A DNA stretch of 52,866 bases from Rhodobacter sp. GTDB lineage: Bacteria > Pseudomonadota > Alphaproteobacteria > Rhodobacterales > Rhodobacteraceae. The stretch covers positions 1 to 52,866 of the forward strand of contig JAJEAY010000034.1 of NCBI GenBank assembly GCA_022824145.1, written 5' to 3'. The translations under genes were made by a program, and so were the position numbers. A model generated the notes under the pieces. The model saw nothing but the letters and a program-made list of their open reading frames with translations. It did not search any database and was not told where the DNA came from. This document shows, piece after piece, positions 27,228 through 36,381 of this stretch; position 1 is the first letter of the stretch; each line of letters opens with the position of its first letter.

Positions 27228-28493
27228 ATGCCCTTAAACAGAAGACAGATACTGGCCGGGTCTGCATTGGGCGCTGCAACATTGGCAGTGCCTGCGATCA
27301 GCCTCGGCCAAGCCAGACCACGTGTCGTGGTCGTTGGTGGCGGCGCGGGCGGAGCGACAGCGGCCCGATACATTGCCAAGGACAGTGGCGGAGAGGTCGA
27401 TGTGACGCTGATTGAGGCTTCGAAACGCTACTACACCTGCTTCTTCTCCAATCTATATCTCGGCGGATTCCGTGACTACGCCTCCATTGGACACGATTAT
27501 GACGGACTTGCCGTCAATCACGGCGTCAACGTTGTGCATGACTGGGCATCCTCTGTCGATACATCCGCCCGGCAGGTCATGCTCGCTTCCGGTGCTTCGG
27601 TTTCCTACGACCGCCTGGTTCTTTCGCCGGGAATCGACATCAAGTACGACAGTGTGCCGGGCTATTCGGTTGAGGCGCAGGGCCGCCTGCCCCACGCCTG
27701 GAAATCAGGAACCCAGGTCAAACAGCTCCGGGCAATGGTCGATGCGATGCCGGAAGGCGGAACCTTTATCATGGTGGCACCGCCGAATCCCTACCGTTGC
27801 CCCCCGGGGCCATACGAGCGGATTTCGATGATCGCGCACCTGCTCAGCCAAGGCAATCCCACGGCAAAGATCATCGTGATCGATCCGAAGCCGAAATTCT
27901 CCAAGCAGGGACTGTTTCAGGAAGGATGGGAGAACCACTATCCCGGCATGGTTGAATGGATCGGCCCGGACATCCATGGCGGCATCCTCAACGTCAATCC
28001 GGAAACGCTTGAGGTCGAAACGGACTTCGACACCTTCAAGGCCGACGCCGGCACCGTCGTTCCCGGCCAGAAGGCCGGAATGATCGCGCAGGCTGCGGGC
28101 GTGACCGACGGTGACTGGGCGCCGATCGATCCTGCCAGCATGCGCAGCCGCGCCGACGAGAACATCTTCGTTCTCGGTGATGCGTCTGTGGCATCGGCGA
28201 TGCCCAAGTCCGCCTTCTCCGCAAACAGCCAGGCAAAAGTCTGCGCCAACGCGGTTCGTGGGGATCTGACGGATTCGCGCGTGTTCCCTGCCCGTTACGC
28301 CAATACCTGCTGGAGCCTGATCGCAACTGACGACGGCGTGAAGGTCGGTGCGAACTACACGGCCGGCGAAGACAGCATCGAGGTTGCCGACAGTTTCATC
28401 TCGCAGACCGGCGAGGATGCGGCGACGCGGAGAACAACCTATGAAGAATCCGAAGGCTGGTACGCGGGAATCACTGCGGACATGTTCAGCTGA
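27228..28493 (+). CDS. soxF: FAD flavoprotein SoxF (flavocytochrome c sulfide dehydrogenase type)
   Basis: A 421-residue periplasmic flavoprotein with a Tat leader (LNRRQILAGSALGAATLAV). The FAD dinucleotide fold is VVVVGGGAGGATAARYIA. Redox or flavin-adjacent cysteines are in YYTCFFSNLYLGG and ANTCWSL. A second nucleotide-binding signature is NIFVLGDASVA. The C-terminal segment ending TYEESEGWYAGITADMFS is typical of flavocytochrome c sulfide dehydrogenase. SoxF is reported to stimulate Sox activity. Strong GAGGAGG ribosome site. Last gene of the operon. Confidence 0.94.
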   Translation: MPLNRRQILAGSALGAATLAVPAISLGQARPRVVVVGGGAGGATAARYIAKDSGGEVDVTLIEASKRYYTCFFSNLYLGGFRDYASIGHDYDGLAVNHGVNVVHDWASSVDTSARQVMLASGASVSYDRLVLSPGIDIKYDSVPGYSVEAQGRLPHAWKSGTQVKQLRAMVDAMPEGGTFIMVAPPNPYRCPPGPYERISMIAHLLSQGNPTAKIIVIDPKPKFSKQGLFQEGWENHYPGMVEWIGPDIHGGILNVNPETLEVETDFDTFKADAGTVVPGQKAGMIAQAAGVTDGDWAPIDPASMRSRADENIFVLGDASVASAMPKSAFSANSQAKVCANAVRGDLTDSRVFPARYANTCWSLIATDDGVKVGANYTAGEDSIEVADSFISQTGEDAATRRTTYEESEGWYAGITADMFS

Positions 28494-28502
28494 AAGTCAC
28501 CG

Positions 28503-28532
28503 GGAGGCGCGGCCCGTGCGGTCGCGCTTCCT
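28503..28532. terminator. Candidate terminator between soxF and aglK
   Basis: GGAGGCGCG and CGCGCTTCC (8 of 9 pairs) flank a short loop, 10 bases after the soxF stop, in the gap between convergent operons. There is no clear T-run, so the call is tentative. Confidence 0.35.
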
Positions 28533-28597
28533 CTGTCCGTCTGTTTGGCCGACCGCAGCAGTTTCCCCGGTCTTAAGCGCTGCGATTGGGCGCTCAG

Positions 28598-29689
28598 CTA
28601 GCGATATAGCAGCGAGTTCCCTTCATTGAACACATGCACCTTGGCAGGATCTGCGGACAGCCGTACCGTTTTACTGCGCAGCCCGTCGTGGATCCCCGGA
28701 AGTTTGGCGATCACCGGTTCGCGGCCGTCCTTGGGCACGAAATACAGCAATGTGACCTCGCCAAGCGCTTCGAGAATGTTGACCTGGCCTTCGTATAGGA
28801 AGTCTTCGCCATCGGTTGCAGCCAGATCTTCAGGGCGCACTCCGACATTGACCTTAAGGCCCATGTCAGAACTGTTTGACGGAACATCCGACACAGCTGT
28901 ACCCTGCCCCGCCAGTCTGACCGTGGTCCGCTTTCCGGTATCAACGACTTCGCCAGGGAACAGATTCATTGCCGGTGAGCCGATGAACTGTCCGACGAAT
29001 TCGTTTCGGGGCCGCTCGTAAAGCTCCAGCGGCGTGCCGACCTGCGCGATTCCCTTGTTGGCCAGAACCACAATGCGGGAAGCAAGTGTCATTGCCTCAA
29101 CCTGGTCATGCGTAACGTAGATCATGGTTGAATTCGGCATGGACTCCTTCAGCTGCGCAATCTCAATTCGGGTTGCGACGCGAAGCGCGGCGTCCAGATT
29201 GGACAAGGGTTCATCGAACAGATAGACTTTCGGGTCGCGGACGATTGATCGGCCGATCGCCACCCGCTGGCGCTGGCCACCCGAAAGCGCCTTCGGCAGC
29301 CTGTCCAGAAATGGTTCAAGCTGAAGGATTGTCGCGGCTCTGCGAACTGCCTTGTCGATCTCGTCGGCTGTTTTCTTGGCGATGCGCAGCGCGAAGGCCA
29401 TATTATCGTAGACCGTCATATGCGGGTAAAGTGCGTAGGACTGGAACACCATCGCGATCCCCCGCTGTGCGGGCGGAACGTCGTTGACAGTCACGCCGTC
29501 TATCTCAAGCGTACCCGACGTGATCTTTTCCAGCCCCGCGATCATTCGCAGCAGCGTCGACTTTCCGCAGCCGGAAGGACCGACGAACACGATCAACTCA
29601 CCTGTTTCTATGTCGAGGTTAATATGTTTGAGCACCTCCACCGACGTCCCATAGGTCTTGCCAACTTCTGAAAGTTTCAGTTCTGCCAT
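28598..29689 (-). CDS. aglK: ABC transporter ATPase AglK (MalK/UgpC type)
   Basis: A 363-residue cytoplasmic ATPase that powers alpha-glucoside uptake with AglF/AglG. It has Walker A GPSGCGKST, Q-loop VFQSYALYPHMTV, signature LSGGQRQRVAIGR, Walker B VYLFDEPLSNLDA and switch His in YVTHDQVEA. The C-terminal third is a TOBE/MalK regulatory domain (GSPAMNLFPGEV, VGVRPEDL). The start at 29689 is chosen because the domain begins there with GGAGGAATCC upstream; the gap to aglA is 13 bases. Last gene of aglEFGAK. Confidence 0.94.
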   Translation of the reverse strand: MAELKLSEVGKTYGTSVEVLKHINLDIETGELIVFVGPSGCGKSTLLRMIAGLEKITSGTLEIDGVTVNDVPPAQRGIAMVFQSYALYPHMTVYDNMAFALRIAKKTADEIDKAVRRAATILQLEPFLDRLPKALSGGQRQRVAIGRSIVRDPKVYLFDEPLSNLDAALRVATRIEIAQLKESMPNSTMIYVTHDQVEAMTLASRIVVLANKGIAQVGTPLELYERPRNEFVGQFIGSPAMNLFPGEVVDTGKRTTVRLAGQGTAVSDVPSNSSDMGLKVNVGVRPEDLAATDGEDFLYEGQVNILEALGEVTLLYFVPKDGREPVIAKLPGIHDGLRSKTVRLSADPAKVHVFNEGNSLLYR

Positions 29690-29702
29690 GCGGATTCCTC
29701 CT

Positions 29703-31355
29703 TCACGTTTCGTCCGCCAGGCCAAACCATGCCTGCCATGGCGCCAGTTTTCTGCCGTCACCAGCCGCAAAGGGTGCGGTGGCGTCCACTGTCCAGCGGC
29801 CTTCAGGTAGCGAAATCTCCTGCGGCCTTCCGCTAAGATTGAAAGCGCAGACCATTCTCTGGCCTTCCAGTTCCCGAACCAGCGACAGGCGTTCCTCCGT
29901 CGCCTCGTGAACCTTTAGTCTGCCCTTGGCCAGCACCGGATTGCGGGATCGGTAAGACAGCATGGTCCGATAGAAATTCAGGACGCTGGCACAGTCGGTC
30001 TGCTGGCTGGCAGCCGCCAGGCCCAGATGTTCTTTCGGTACCGGCAGCCATGGCTTTGCCTCCGAGAACCCGCCAGAACCGCCCTCACGCGACCAAACCA
30101 TCGGAGTTCGGCTTCCGTCACGGCCTTTGAATCTTGGCCAAAACCGAATTCCATACGGATCCTGAAGATCGTCGAACGCTACGTCGGCCTCGCTCAGCCC
30201 AAGCTCCTCGCCCTGATAGAGGCAGACCGTGCCGCGCAGGCACAGCAGGAGCGCCGCATAGATCCGCAGCGCAGGCTCAGGCAGCGCCCAGCGTGTCGCA
30301 TGGCGCATCACATCATGATTGGAAAACGCCCAGCAGGCCCACCCGTCCACCGAATGCGATTCGAATTCCTCGAGCACTGCGGCGACCCGTGTTCCGCTTG
30401 GCACCGGATTTGAAAGAAACTCGAAGGAATAGCACATATGGAGCTTGTCGCCGCCGGAAGTGTATTCGGCCTGGATTTCCGTTCCCCGTTCGCTGTCACC
30501 GACTTCACCAAGGGCGGCGGAGCCGGGAAACTCATCCAGCAAATCCCGGAACCGGCGCAGGAAAGCAAGATTCTCCGGCCGGTTCCTGTCATGGACATGC
30601 TCCTGCCAGTTATAGGGATTGACCAACGGTGCGATGGAATCGCTTCGCAGTTCCGGCGCAAGTGCCGGATTGTCCCTTAGGTCGGGGTCGTGAAAGTAGA
30701 AATTGACGGTGTCGAGCCTGAAGCCGTCAACACCGCGCTCAAGCCAGAAGCGGGCGATGTCCAGCTGTTCCTGCTGCACGGCCGGATTGTGAAAGTTCAG
30801 GTCAGGCTGCTCACGCAGGAAATTGTGCAGGTAGTACTGCATGCGCTCGCCGTCCCACTCCCACGCCGAACCGCCGAACACTGAAAGCCAGTTGTTTGGC
30901 GGCGTACCGTCCGGTTTTGCGTCCGCCCAGACATACCAGTCGGCATAGGCTCCTTCGCGGGATCCCCGGCTTTTTCTGAACCAAGGATGACGGTCAGACG
31001 TATGACTCAGAACCAGATCGATCAGAACCTTGAGCCCCAGATCATGGGCCCGGGAAATCAGAGCATCAAAATCTCCCTGATCTCCGAACAAGGGATCCAC
31101 GTCGCGGTGATCTGTGATGTCATAGCCGAAATCCAGCATTTCCGAGCGGAAAAACGGAGAGATCCAGATTCCATCGGCTCCAAGATCCACCACGTACGGA
31201 AGCCGCTGAACGATACCGGCAAGATCTCCGATGCCGTTACCGTCTGAATCCTGGAAACTCCGTGGATAGATCTGATAGATCACCGCGCCGCGCCACCAGT
31301 CCGGATCTACGTGATTCGCAGTCTGGGACTGGATCCTGGGAACGATCAGGTTCAT
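29703..31355 (-). CDS. aglA: Alpha-glucosidase AglA (GH13)
   Basis: A 550-residue cytoplasmic glycoside hydrolase family 13 enzyme that cleaves imported alpha-glucosides such as sucrose, maltose or trehalose to glucose. The TIM barrel starts WWRGAVIYQIYPRSFQDSDG. Catalytic residues are the nucleophile Asp in GFRLDTVNFYF, acid/base Glu in ALGEVGDSERG and the third Asp in FSNHDVMRH; VLSHTSDRHPWF is conserved region I. No signal peptide. The start overlaps the aglG stop as ATGA, so the longer upstream frame is a shadow. Confidence 0.94.
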   Translation of the reverse strand: MNLIVPRIQSQTANHVDPDWWRGAVIYQIYPRSFQDSDGNGIGDLAGIVQRLPYVVDLGADGIWISPFFRSEMLDFGYDITDHRDVDPLFGDQGDFDALISRAHDLGLKVLIDLVLSHTSDRHPWFRKSRGSREGAYADWYVWADAKPDGTPPNNWLSVFGGSAWEWDGERMQYYLHNFLREQPDLNFHNPAVQQEQLDIARFWLERGVDGFRLDTVNFYFHDPDLRDNPALAPELRSDSIAPLVNPYNWQEHVHDRNRPENLAFLRRFRDLLDEFPGSAALGEVGDSERGTEIQAEYTSGGDKLHMCYSFEFLSNPVPSGTRVAAVLEEFESHSVDGWACWAFSNHDVMRHATRWALPEPALRIYAALLLCLRGTVCLYQGEELGLSEADVAFDDLQDPYGIRFWPRFKGRDGSRTPMVWSREGGSGGFSEAKPWLPVPKEHLGLAAASQQTDCASVLNFYRTMLSYRSRNPVLAKGRLKVHEATEERLSLVRELEGQRMVCAFNLSGRPQEISLPEGRWTVDATAPFAAGDGRKLAPWQAWFGLADET

Positions 31356-32677
31356 TTGACGGAGCCTGCCAACAGGCCGCGAACCAAGTATTTCTGCATT
31401 GCGAAGAACACCGCAAGCGGCACCGCGATCGAGACGAAGGCGGCCGTAGCCAGGATTTCCCAATTGCCGCCCCGCGTCCCCAACAGTTCGACAATGGCGT
31501 TTGTCATCACGTTTGTCTCTCCAGTTGCGCCAATGAGAAAGACCCTCGCGACAAGCAGGTCGTTCCAGGTCCACAGGAACTGGAAGATTGCGAAAGAGGC
31601 GAGTGCAGGAAAGCTGAGTGGCAGTATGATCCGGACGAAAATCTGGAAATCGGTTGCGCCGTCTACACGCGCGTTCTCGATAATGTCACGTGGCAGGCCA
31701 ACCATGTAGTTTCGAAGAAGATAGATCGCCAACGGAAGCCCGAATCCAGTGTGTGCGAGCCATACGCCGAGATAGCCTTTACCGATTCCGATCTGCAGAT
31801 GCAGTTTGAGCAGCGGGATCAGCGCGAGCTGGAGCGGAACGACCAGAAGCGCCACGACGGCCGCAATCAGCAGCGCACGGCCCGGGAAATCCATCCAGGC
31901 CAAGGCATATGCCGCAAATGCCGCGATCAGAATCGGAATCACCGTGGCCGGAATCGTGACGGTAAGGGTCGAAAAGAACGCCGAGGCCATGCTGTCCGTG
32001 GTTTGCGCCCCTTCAACAGTGCCCGTGGACAGGCCAAAGACAAGAACAAGAAGAACCATGAAGGCAGCGCCACCTGCTCGCGAAGCGATGGATGCGACCC
32101 TGTCTCCCTGGCTGCGCAGGAGCGTCCGGAGCACATATCCGAAGATCATTGCCGCAACCAGAAAAGCGATCAGACGTTTGACCACGTCCTTACCCAGAAC
32201 GATATCGTAGTTGGACAGCGTGAACTCCGGCGGCGAGCTGGCGGTTGTGAACACGCGTGGAAGCCGCTTTCCCTCCTGGGTTTCAGCAGCGGTGAAACGG
32301 TAGTCGCCGTTAGCTTGGACCGTTACCGTTCGCTCTTTGCTGAGTTCAGCCGTCTGGCCTGGCGCGAATTCTTCCGGGCGCCGTGAACTGGTGCCCCAGG
32401 CCTTGACCTCCGCCTCTCCCTCGAAAAGACTTCCATCAATCACGTAGATGCCGTTCTGCGCTTTTTCCTCTCCGGAAATCCGGATCGCGGGGTTCTGGCG
32501 TTCCTGTTCCGACAGAGCCATCCACCAGCCGGTCGTCGCAATCTGGTCAGCGGTCCGGAATGAGCTGACGAACAGCCCTACAGTTGGGAACAGCCACAGC
32601 GCGACAAGCAGCGCGACAGAAATGTGGACGGCCCAGGTTAGCGTGGCTTTCGAGCCTGCGATACCATCGTTCATCAT
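31352..32677 (-). CDS. aglG: Alpha-glucoside ABC permease AglG (MalG type)
   Basis: A 441-residue inner-membrane permease. One N-terminal helix (ISVALLVALWLFPTVGLFVSSF) is followed by a large periplasmic insertion containing beta-rich segments, then the MalG-like helices. The ATPase-coupling EAA loop is RDIIENARVDGATDFQIFVRIILPLS. The length is above the usual 280 residues because of the insertion, as in other AglG proteins. The ATG at 32677 overlaps the aglF stop; its stop overlaps the aglA start. Confidence 0.93.
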   Translation of the reverse strand: MMNDGIAGSKATLTWAVHISVALLVALWLFPTVGLFVSSFRTADQIATTGWWMALSEQERQNPAIRISGEEKAQNGIYVIDGSLFEGEAEVKAWGTSSRRPEEFAPGQTAELSKERTVTVQANGDYRFTAAETQEGKRLPRVFTTASSPPEFTLSNYDIVLGKDVVKRLIAFLVAAMIFGYVLRTLLRSQGDRVASIASRAGGAAFMVLLVLVFGLSTGTVEGAQTTDSMASAFFSTLTVTIPATVIPILIAAFAAYALAWMDFPGRALLIAAVVALLVVPLQLALIPLLKLHLQIGIGKGYLGVWLAHTGFGLPLAIYLLRNYMVGLPRDIIENARVDGATDFQIFVRIILPLSFPALASFAIFQFLWTWNDLLVARVFLIGATGETNVMTNAIVELLGTRGGNWEILATAAFVSIAVPLAVFFAMQKYLVRGLLAGSVK

Positions 32678-33675
32678 CGCATCTCCCTGCGGGCATTGCG
32701 CACGTTCCAGACCAGAATCGGGGTGACAAGAAGCATAATGATCATGGCCGACGCGCTTCCAACGCCCCAGTCGTTTGCCCGGAAGAGCTTGTCGAACATG
32801 TAATTTGCCAGAACCTGCGTCTCCCACTGCCCGTTGGTCATGGCGAAGACAATGTCGAACACCTTCAGCACAACGAGCGTGATGGTCGTCCAGACCACCA
32901 CTATGGTCGACTTGATCTGCGGGACTTTGATCTTGAAGAATATCTGAAACGGACCGGCGCCGTCGATGATCGCCGCCTCGACGGTCTCTTCAGGTATTCC
33001 ACGAAGGGCTGCGCTCAGGATAACCATTGCGAACCCCGTCTGGATCCAGATCAGCACCACCATTAGAAAGAAACTGTTCAGAATCGGAATGGTCAGCCAT
33101 ACCTGTGGCTCGGTTCCGCCAAGCGCGAGGTAAATCGCATTCAGGACACCGATCTGGTCGACCTCGATCGGTCGTATCTCATATACGAGCTTCCAGATCA
33201 CGCCCGCGCCAACGAAACTGATCGCCATCGGCATGAAGATCAGGGACTTTGCGATGTTGCCCCATGCAATTCTGTCGGTGAGCTGTGCGCCGAGCAAACC
33301 AAATGCCGTTGCAGCGGCCGGCACGATGAGCAGCCAGAGAAAGTTGTTTCTGAGCGCCTCCCAGAACTTCGGCTCTTCGAACATCCGTCCGTAGTTCTGC
33401 AGTCCGACGAAGGCGCCGCCCGCGTCCCGGTCAATGAGCGAAAGGCGCAGCGTTTCGAATACCGGATATGCCAGATAGAGACCGAGCGCCAGAATGGCGG
33501 GTAACAGAAAAAGCCAAGGCCGTACAAGATTTGCCCGGTTCAGGTTGCGCCCGATGTTCGGACCCCGCGCTGGGAAAATAACTTTGTCAAGAACCAGGTT
33601 AGAAAAATAGAAATATCCGACGCAACCGCTAACGCCCACTGCGATAGTAAGTACACCCTGAAGCGCTGGATGCAT
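32674..33675 (-). CDS. aglF: Alpha-glucoside ABC permease AglF (MalF type)
   Basis: A 333-residue inner-membrane permease, partner of AglG. It has an extra N-terminal helix (GVLTIAVGVSGCVGYFYFSNL), then PWLFLLPAILALGLYLAYPV and the MalF core, with the EAA loop at PEETVEAAIIDGAGPFQIFFKIKVP. The start at 33675 follows a GGAGAGAG stretch; the frame continues upstream through the aglE-aglF gap without similarity. It is 130 bases from aglE, and that gap holds a strong hairpin. Confidence 0.93.
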   Translation of the reverse strand: MHPALQGVLTIAVGVSGCVGYFYFSNLVLDKVIFPARGPNIGRNLNRANLVRPWLFLLPAILALGLYLAYPVFETLRLSLIDRDAGGAFVGLQNYGRMFEEPKFWEALRNNFLWLLIVPAAATAFGLLGAQLTDRIAWGNIAKSLIFMPMAISFVGAGVIWKLVYEIRPIEVDQIGVLNAIYLALGGTEPQVWLTIPILNSFFLMVVLIWIQTGFAMVILSAALRGIPEETVEAAIIDGAGPFQIFFKIKVPQIKSTIVVVWTTITLVVLKVFDIVFAMTNGQWETQVLANYMFDKLFRANDWGVGSASAMIIMLLVTPILVWNVRNARREMR

Positions 33676-33758
33676 CGCTCTCTCTCCTTCCTTAAATTTC
33701 CGTTCAGGTCGGCTTGCCTCCGCACCTTGCCGCGATTGTCGAAAACTGCCTTCCTGAG

Positions 33759-33786
33759 CCGGGCCACCGGCCAGCCGGTGGCCCGG
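33759..33786 (-). terminator. Strong hairpin between aglE and aglF
   Basis: CCGGGCCACCGG (33759-33770) and CCGGTGGCCCGG (33775-33786) form a perfect 12-bp stem with a four-base loop, 19 bases after the aglE stop on the transcribed strand. It is not directly followed by a U-run. This position, after the binding-protein gene, is where many ABC operons carry a stem that attenuates or stabilises mRNA so that the binding protein exceeds the permeases. Confidence 0.65.
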
Positions 33787-33805
33787 GCAATCCCGTGCGA
33801 AGCGG

Positions 33806-35074
33806 CTACTTGATCGCGTCCCAGCTGTCCTGAATCGCGCCAGCCACATCTTCCGCCGACGCTCCTCCAGCGTAATCGACCATTCCTGTCCAGAAGCTGC
33901 CTGCTCCGACCGCGCCTGGCATCAGGTCGGATCCGTCAAAGCGAAACGTCGTTGCAGCAAGGAGGATGTCGTTCATCTTCCGCAGGGTTGGATCGCCGAA
34001 AACGTCAGGATTCACGCCCTTATGCGGGGTCAGAAATCCTTTGCGGGCCATCCATATTTCATGCGAAGCAGGATCCTTCAGGAACTCGATGAGGTCATGC
34101 GCGCCCTGGCTGTCGTTCGTAATCGCCCACACCGTGCCGGCGCCAAGTACCGGGTTGCCCAGATCCTTGCCTGCATAGGATGGGAAGTAGAAGAAATCCG
34201 CATCCTCTCCAACCACTGTGCCTTCCGGGAAAAAGGCCGGAATGAACGAAGCCTGCCGATGCATGTAGCACTGCGGCGGTGACGAGAACAGACCCTTCGG
34301 CGAGTCGCGGAAATCCGTTGAGGCAACGACACCGCTGCCGCCGGCAACGTAATCGTCATTCCGTGCAAACGCGCCGAACTCTTCGATCGCGGCAACCACC
34401 TTTTCGTCCGAGAACGAAAGTTCGTTCGTCACCCATGCGTCATAGACTTCCGGTGTCTGCGTGCGCAGCATCAGATCCTCAACCCAATCGGTGGCAGGCC
34501 AACCGGTCGCTCCGCCCGAGCCCAGTCCGATGCACCAGGGTGTGTCCCCGTCCGCAACGATCTGGTCCGTAAGCGCCTTGAGTTCCTCCATGGTCTGCGG
34601 AACTTCATATCCCGCGTCCTCGAAATTCTCGGGAACGTACCAAACCAGGGACTTCACATCGACCTTGTAGAAGAAGCCGAACAGCTGCTCGGCGTCGTTC
34701 TCGTCAGCATAGGTTCCTAGATCCACCCACGACTGTCCCGCAGCGTAGTTTTCCCTCACCCAGTCACCGATGCCGTCGGCGAGAGGCGTCAGGAAACCGC
34801 GTGAAGCCATGTCGGACGCCAGCCCAGGCTGCGGGAAAACAGCGATGTTGGGTGCGGATCCCGCTTCCGCGTCAACGAGGATCTGCTGTTCGAAGCTGTC
34901 CGAGCCCGCGTAACGAACGTCGTGGCCGGAAGCCTCGGCGAATGCGGCAAGCACCGCTTCGACATTTTCCTGGTCCGGTCCCAGCCACGGACCGAGGATC
35001 GTCACCTGTTCCGCCGCGGCCGTTCCCGCGCTCATCACAAGCGCCGCCGCTCCGGCATAGATTGGATGTTTCAT
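33806..35074 (-). CDS. aglE: Alpha-glucoside-binding protein AglE
   Basis: A 422-residue periplasmic solute-binding protein (family 1) delivering alpha-glucosides to AglFGK. Signal peptide KHPIYAGAAALVMSAGTAAA is followed by the first beta strand QVTILGPWLG. The family segment EQILVDAEAGSAPNIAVFPQPG and the Trp/Tyr-rich C-lobe (SFWTGMVDYAGG) fit AglE. First gene of the operon; the 257-base gap to divergent aglR contains the operator palindromes. Confidence 0.94.
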   Translation of the reverse strand: MKHPIYAGAAALVMSAGTAAAEQVTILGPWLGPDQENVEAVLAAFAEASGHDVRYAGSDSFEQQILVDAEAGSAPNIAVFPQPGLASDMASRGFLTPLADGIGDWVRENYAAGQSWVDLGTYADENDAEQLFGFFYKVDVKSLVWYVPENFEDAGYEVPQTMEELKALTDQIVADGDTPWCIGLGSGGATGWPATDWVEDLMLRTQTPEVYDAWVTNELSFSDEKVVAAIEEFGAFARNDDYVAGGSGVVASTDFRDSPKGLFSSPPQCYMHRQASFIPAFFPEGTVVGEDADFFYFPSYAGKDLGNPVLGAGTVWAITNDSQGAHDLIEFLKDPASHEIWMARKGFLTPHKGVNPDVFGDPTLRKMNDILLAATTFRFDGSDLMPGAVGAGSFWTGMVDYAGGASAEDVAGAIQDSWDAIK

Positions 35075-35127
35075 TGTGTTTCTCCCAGCTTGGCGCACCC
35101 GCGCCACTGAATATGCAGCATCTATTC

Positions 35128-35155
35128 CAAAGCGATTCGCATCCAAAGCGCTTTG
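35128..35155. promoter_or_regulatory. AglR operator, aglE-proximal (perfect plus degenerate copy)
   Basis: CAAAGCGCTTTG at 35144-35155 is a perfect 12-bp palindrome 69 bases upstream of the aglE start. A degenerate copy, CAAAGCGATTCG, lies at 35128-35139, sixteen bases away. The CG-centred palindrome is typical of LacI-family operators. Assignment to AglR is inference from position. Confidence 0.7.
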
Positions 35156-35306
35156 AATGCCTGAGAGTCCGGTATTGTCCGGCATCTGTCAATCCGAAAC
35201 TTGGTGAATTTCGGATTTTCCGGAATATTGGCATTGCAGGAGGCATTCGGCATTGTGAATCGAGCTTTGACGGCACGGTCTCTTCACGCTATCGTCAAAG
35301 CATCCT

Positions 35307-35318
35307 CAAAGCGCTTTG
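35307..35318. promoter_or_regulatory. AglR operator, aglR-proximal
   Basis: A second, identical CAAAGCGCTTTG palindrome lies 13 bases upstream of the aglR start codon, 163 bases centre-to-centre from the first. Its place next to the start codon suggests autorepression and, with the distal copy, possible DNA looping. Confidence 0.7.
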
Positions 35319-35331
35319 GCAGTTCAGCAGC

Positions 35332-36381
35332 ATGAACCTAAAGGAACTCTCACAAGTCTTGGGACTCAGCCAGACCACCGTCAGCCGGGCATTGAACGGC
35401 TATCCGGAGGTGGCGGACGCAACCCGCCGCAAGGTCCAGAAAGCCGCACTGGCATACAATTACCGTCCCAACGCGCGCGCCAAAGGTCTCGCGACCGGAC
35501 GTGCCATGGCCGTTGCGCATGTAATTCCGGTGTCCTCAAGCCACGAGATGGTGAATCCGATTTTCTCCGACTTTGTCGCTGGAGCCAGCGAGATCTACCT
35601 CCGCCACGGGTATGACATGGTGATTTCGGCAGTTCCCGACGAAGGCGAAGAACGCGCTTACCGCGAACTCGCGGCCAAAGGTTCGGTTGACGGCATCATC
35701 GTAAACCGACCGCGGGTTTCCGACCCCCGCATCGACCTGCTTCGCGAAATCGGCCTTCCATTCGTTGTGCATGGCAGATCTTCGGAAGCTACCGCCGAAT
35801 ACAACTGGGTGGACGTCAACAATCGCCGGGCGTTTCAATGCGCAACGGATTTCCTTCTGGATCTAGGGCATCGCCGCATAGCCTTGGTCAACGGTATGGA
35901 AGAGATGGATTTCGCAAGCCGCCGCCGCGTTGGCTATGAGAATGCGCTGGCAGCGCGGGGAGTAACGGCGGATCCTGCATTGATCAGGTCAGACGAAATG
36001 ACGGAGGCACATGGCCATAGCGCTGCCAGTGCCATGCTTGCGGATGCCGAACCACCGACCGGCTTTCTGTCCTCGTCGATCATCACGGCGCTTGGAATCC
36101 GCCGCGCAATCGACGAAGCCGGACTCATGATCGGCCGCGACGTATCTGTGGTCACCTTTGATGACGAACTGAGCTATCTTCGCAATGGAGGAAAGGTGCC
36201 CACGTTCACCGCAACCAGATCATCGGTGCGTCAGGCAGGCCGCCTCTGTGCCGAACGACTGCTCTCGGTCATTGCCGACCCCGCGCAGCCAGCACGTCAC
36301 CAAATGCTCCAGGCGGAACTCACCGTCGGAAAATCCACGGGCCCGGCGCCAGTCGCCGCCTGCCGACCATCTTGCCCATGA
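35332..36381 (+). CDS. aglR: LacI-family regulator AglR
   Basis: A 349-residue transcription factor. The N-terminal LacI helix-turn-helix is LKELSQVLGLSQTTVSRALNG and the hinge follows (YRPNARAKGLATGRAMAVAH). The periplasmic-binding-protein-like effector domain has the expected DGIIVNRPRV, DFLLDLGHRRIALVNG and VSVVTFDDELSYL. The start at 35332 is set by the helix-turn-helix; a long open frame upstream is a shadow of aglE. It is divergent from aglE and probably represses it in the absence of alpha-glucosides. Confidence 0.93.
   Translation: MNLKELSQVLGLSQTTVSRALNGYPEVADATRRKVQKAALAYNYRPNARAKGLATGRAMAVAHVIPVSSSHEMVNPIFSDFVAGASEIYLRHGYDMVISAVPDEGEERAYRELAAKGSVDGIIVNRPRVSDPRIDLLREIGLPFVVHGRSSEATAEYNWVDVNNRRAFQCATDFLLDLGHRRIALVNGMEEMDFASRRRVGYENALAARGVTADPALIRSDEMTEAHGHSAASAMLADAEPPTGFLSSSIITALGIRRAIDEAGLMIGRDVSVVTFDDELSYLRNGGKVPTFTATRSSVRQAGRLCAERLLSVIADPAQPARHQMLQAELTVGKSTGPAPVAACRPSCP

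Noticed and set aside
31262-32386. 374-codon plus-strand frame over aglA and aglG
   Set aside because: Low-complexity charged translation that mirrors the codon pattern of the real minus-strand genes.
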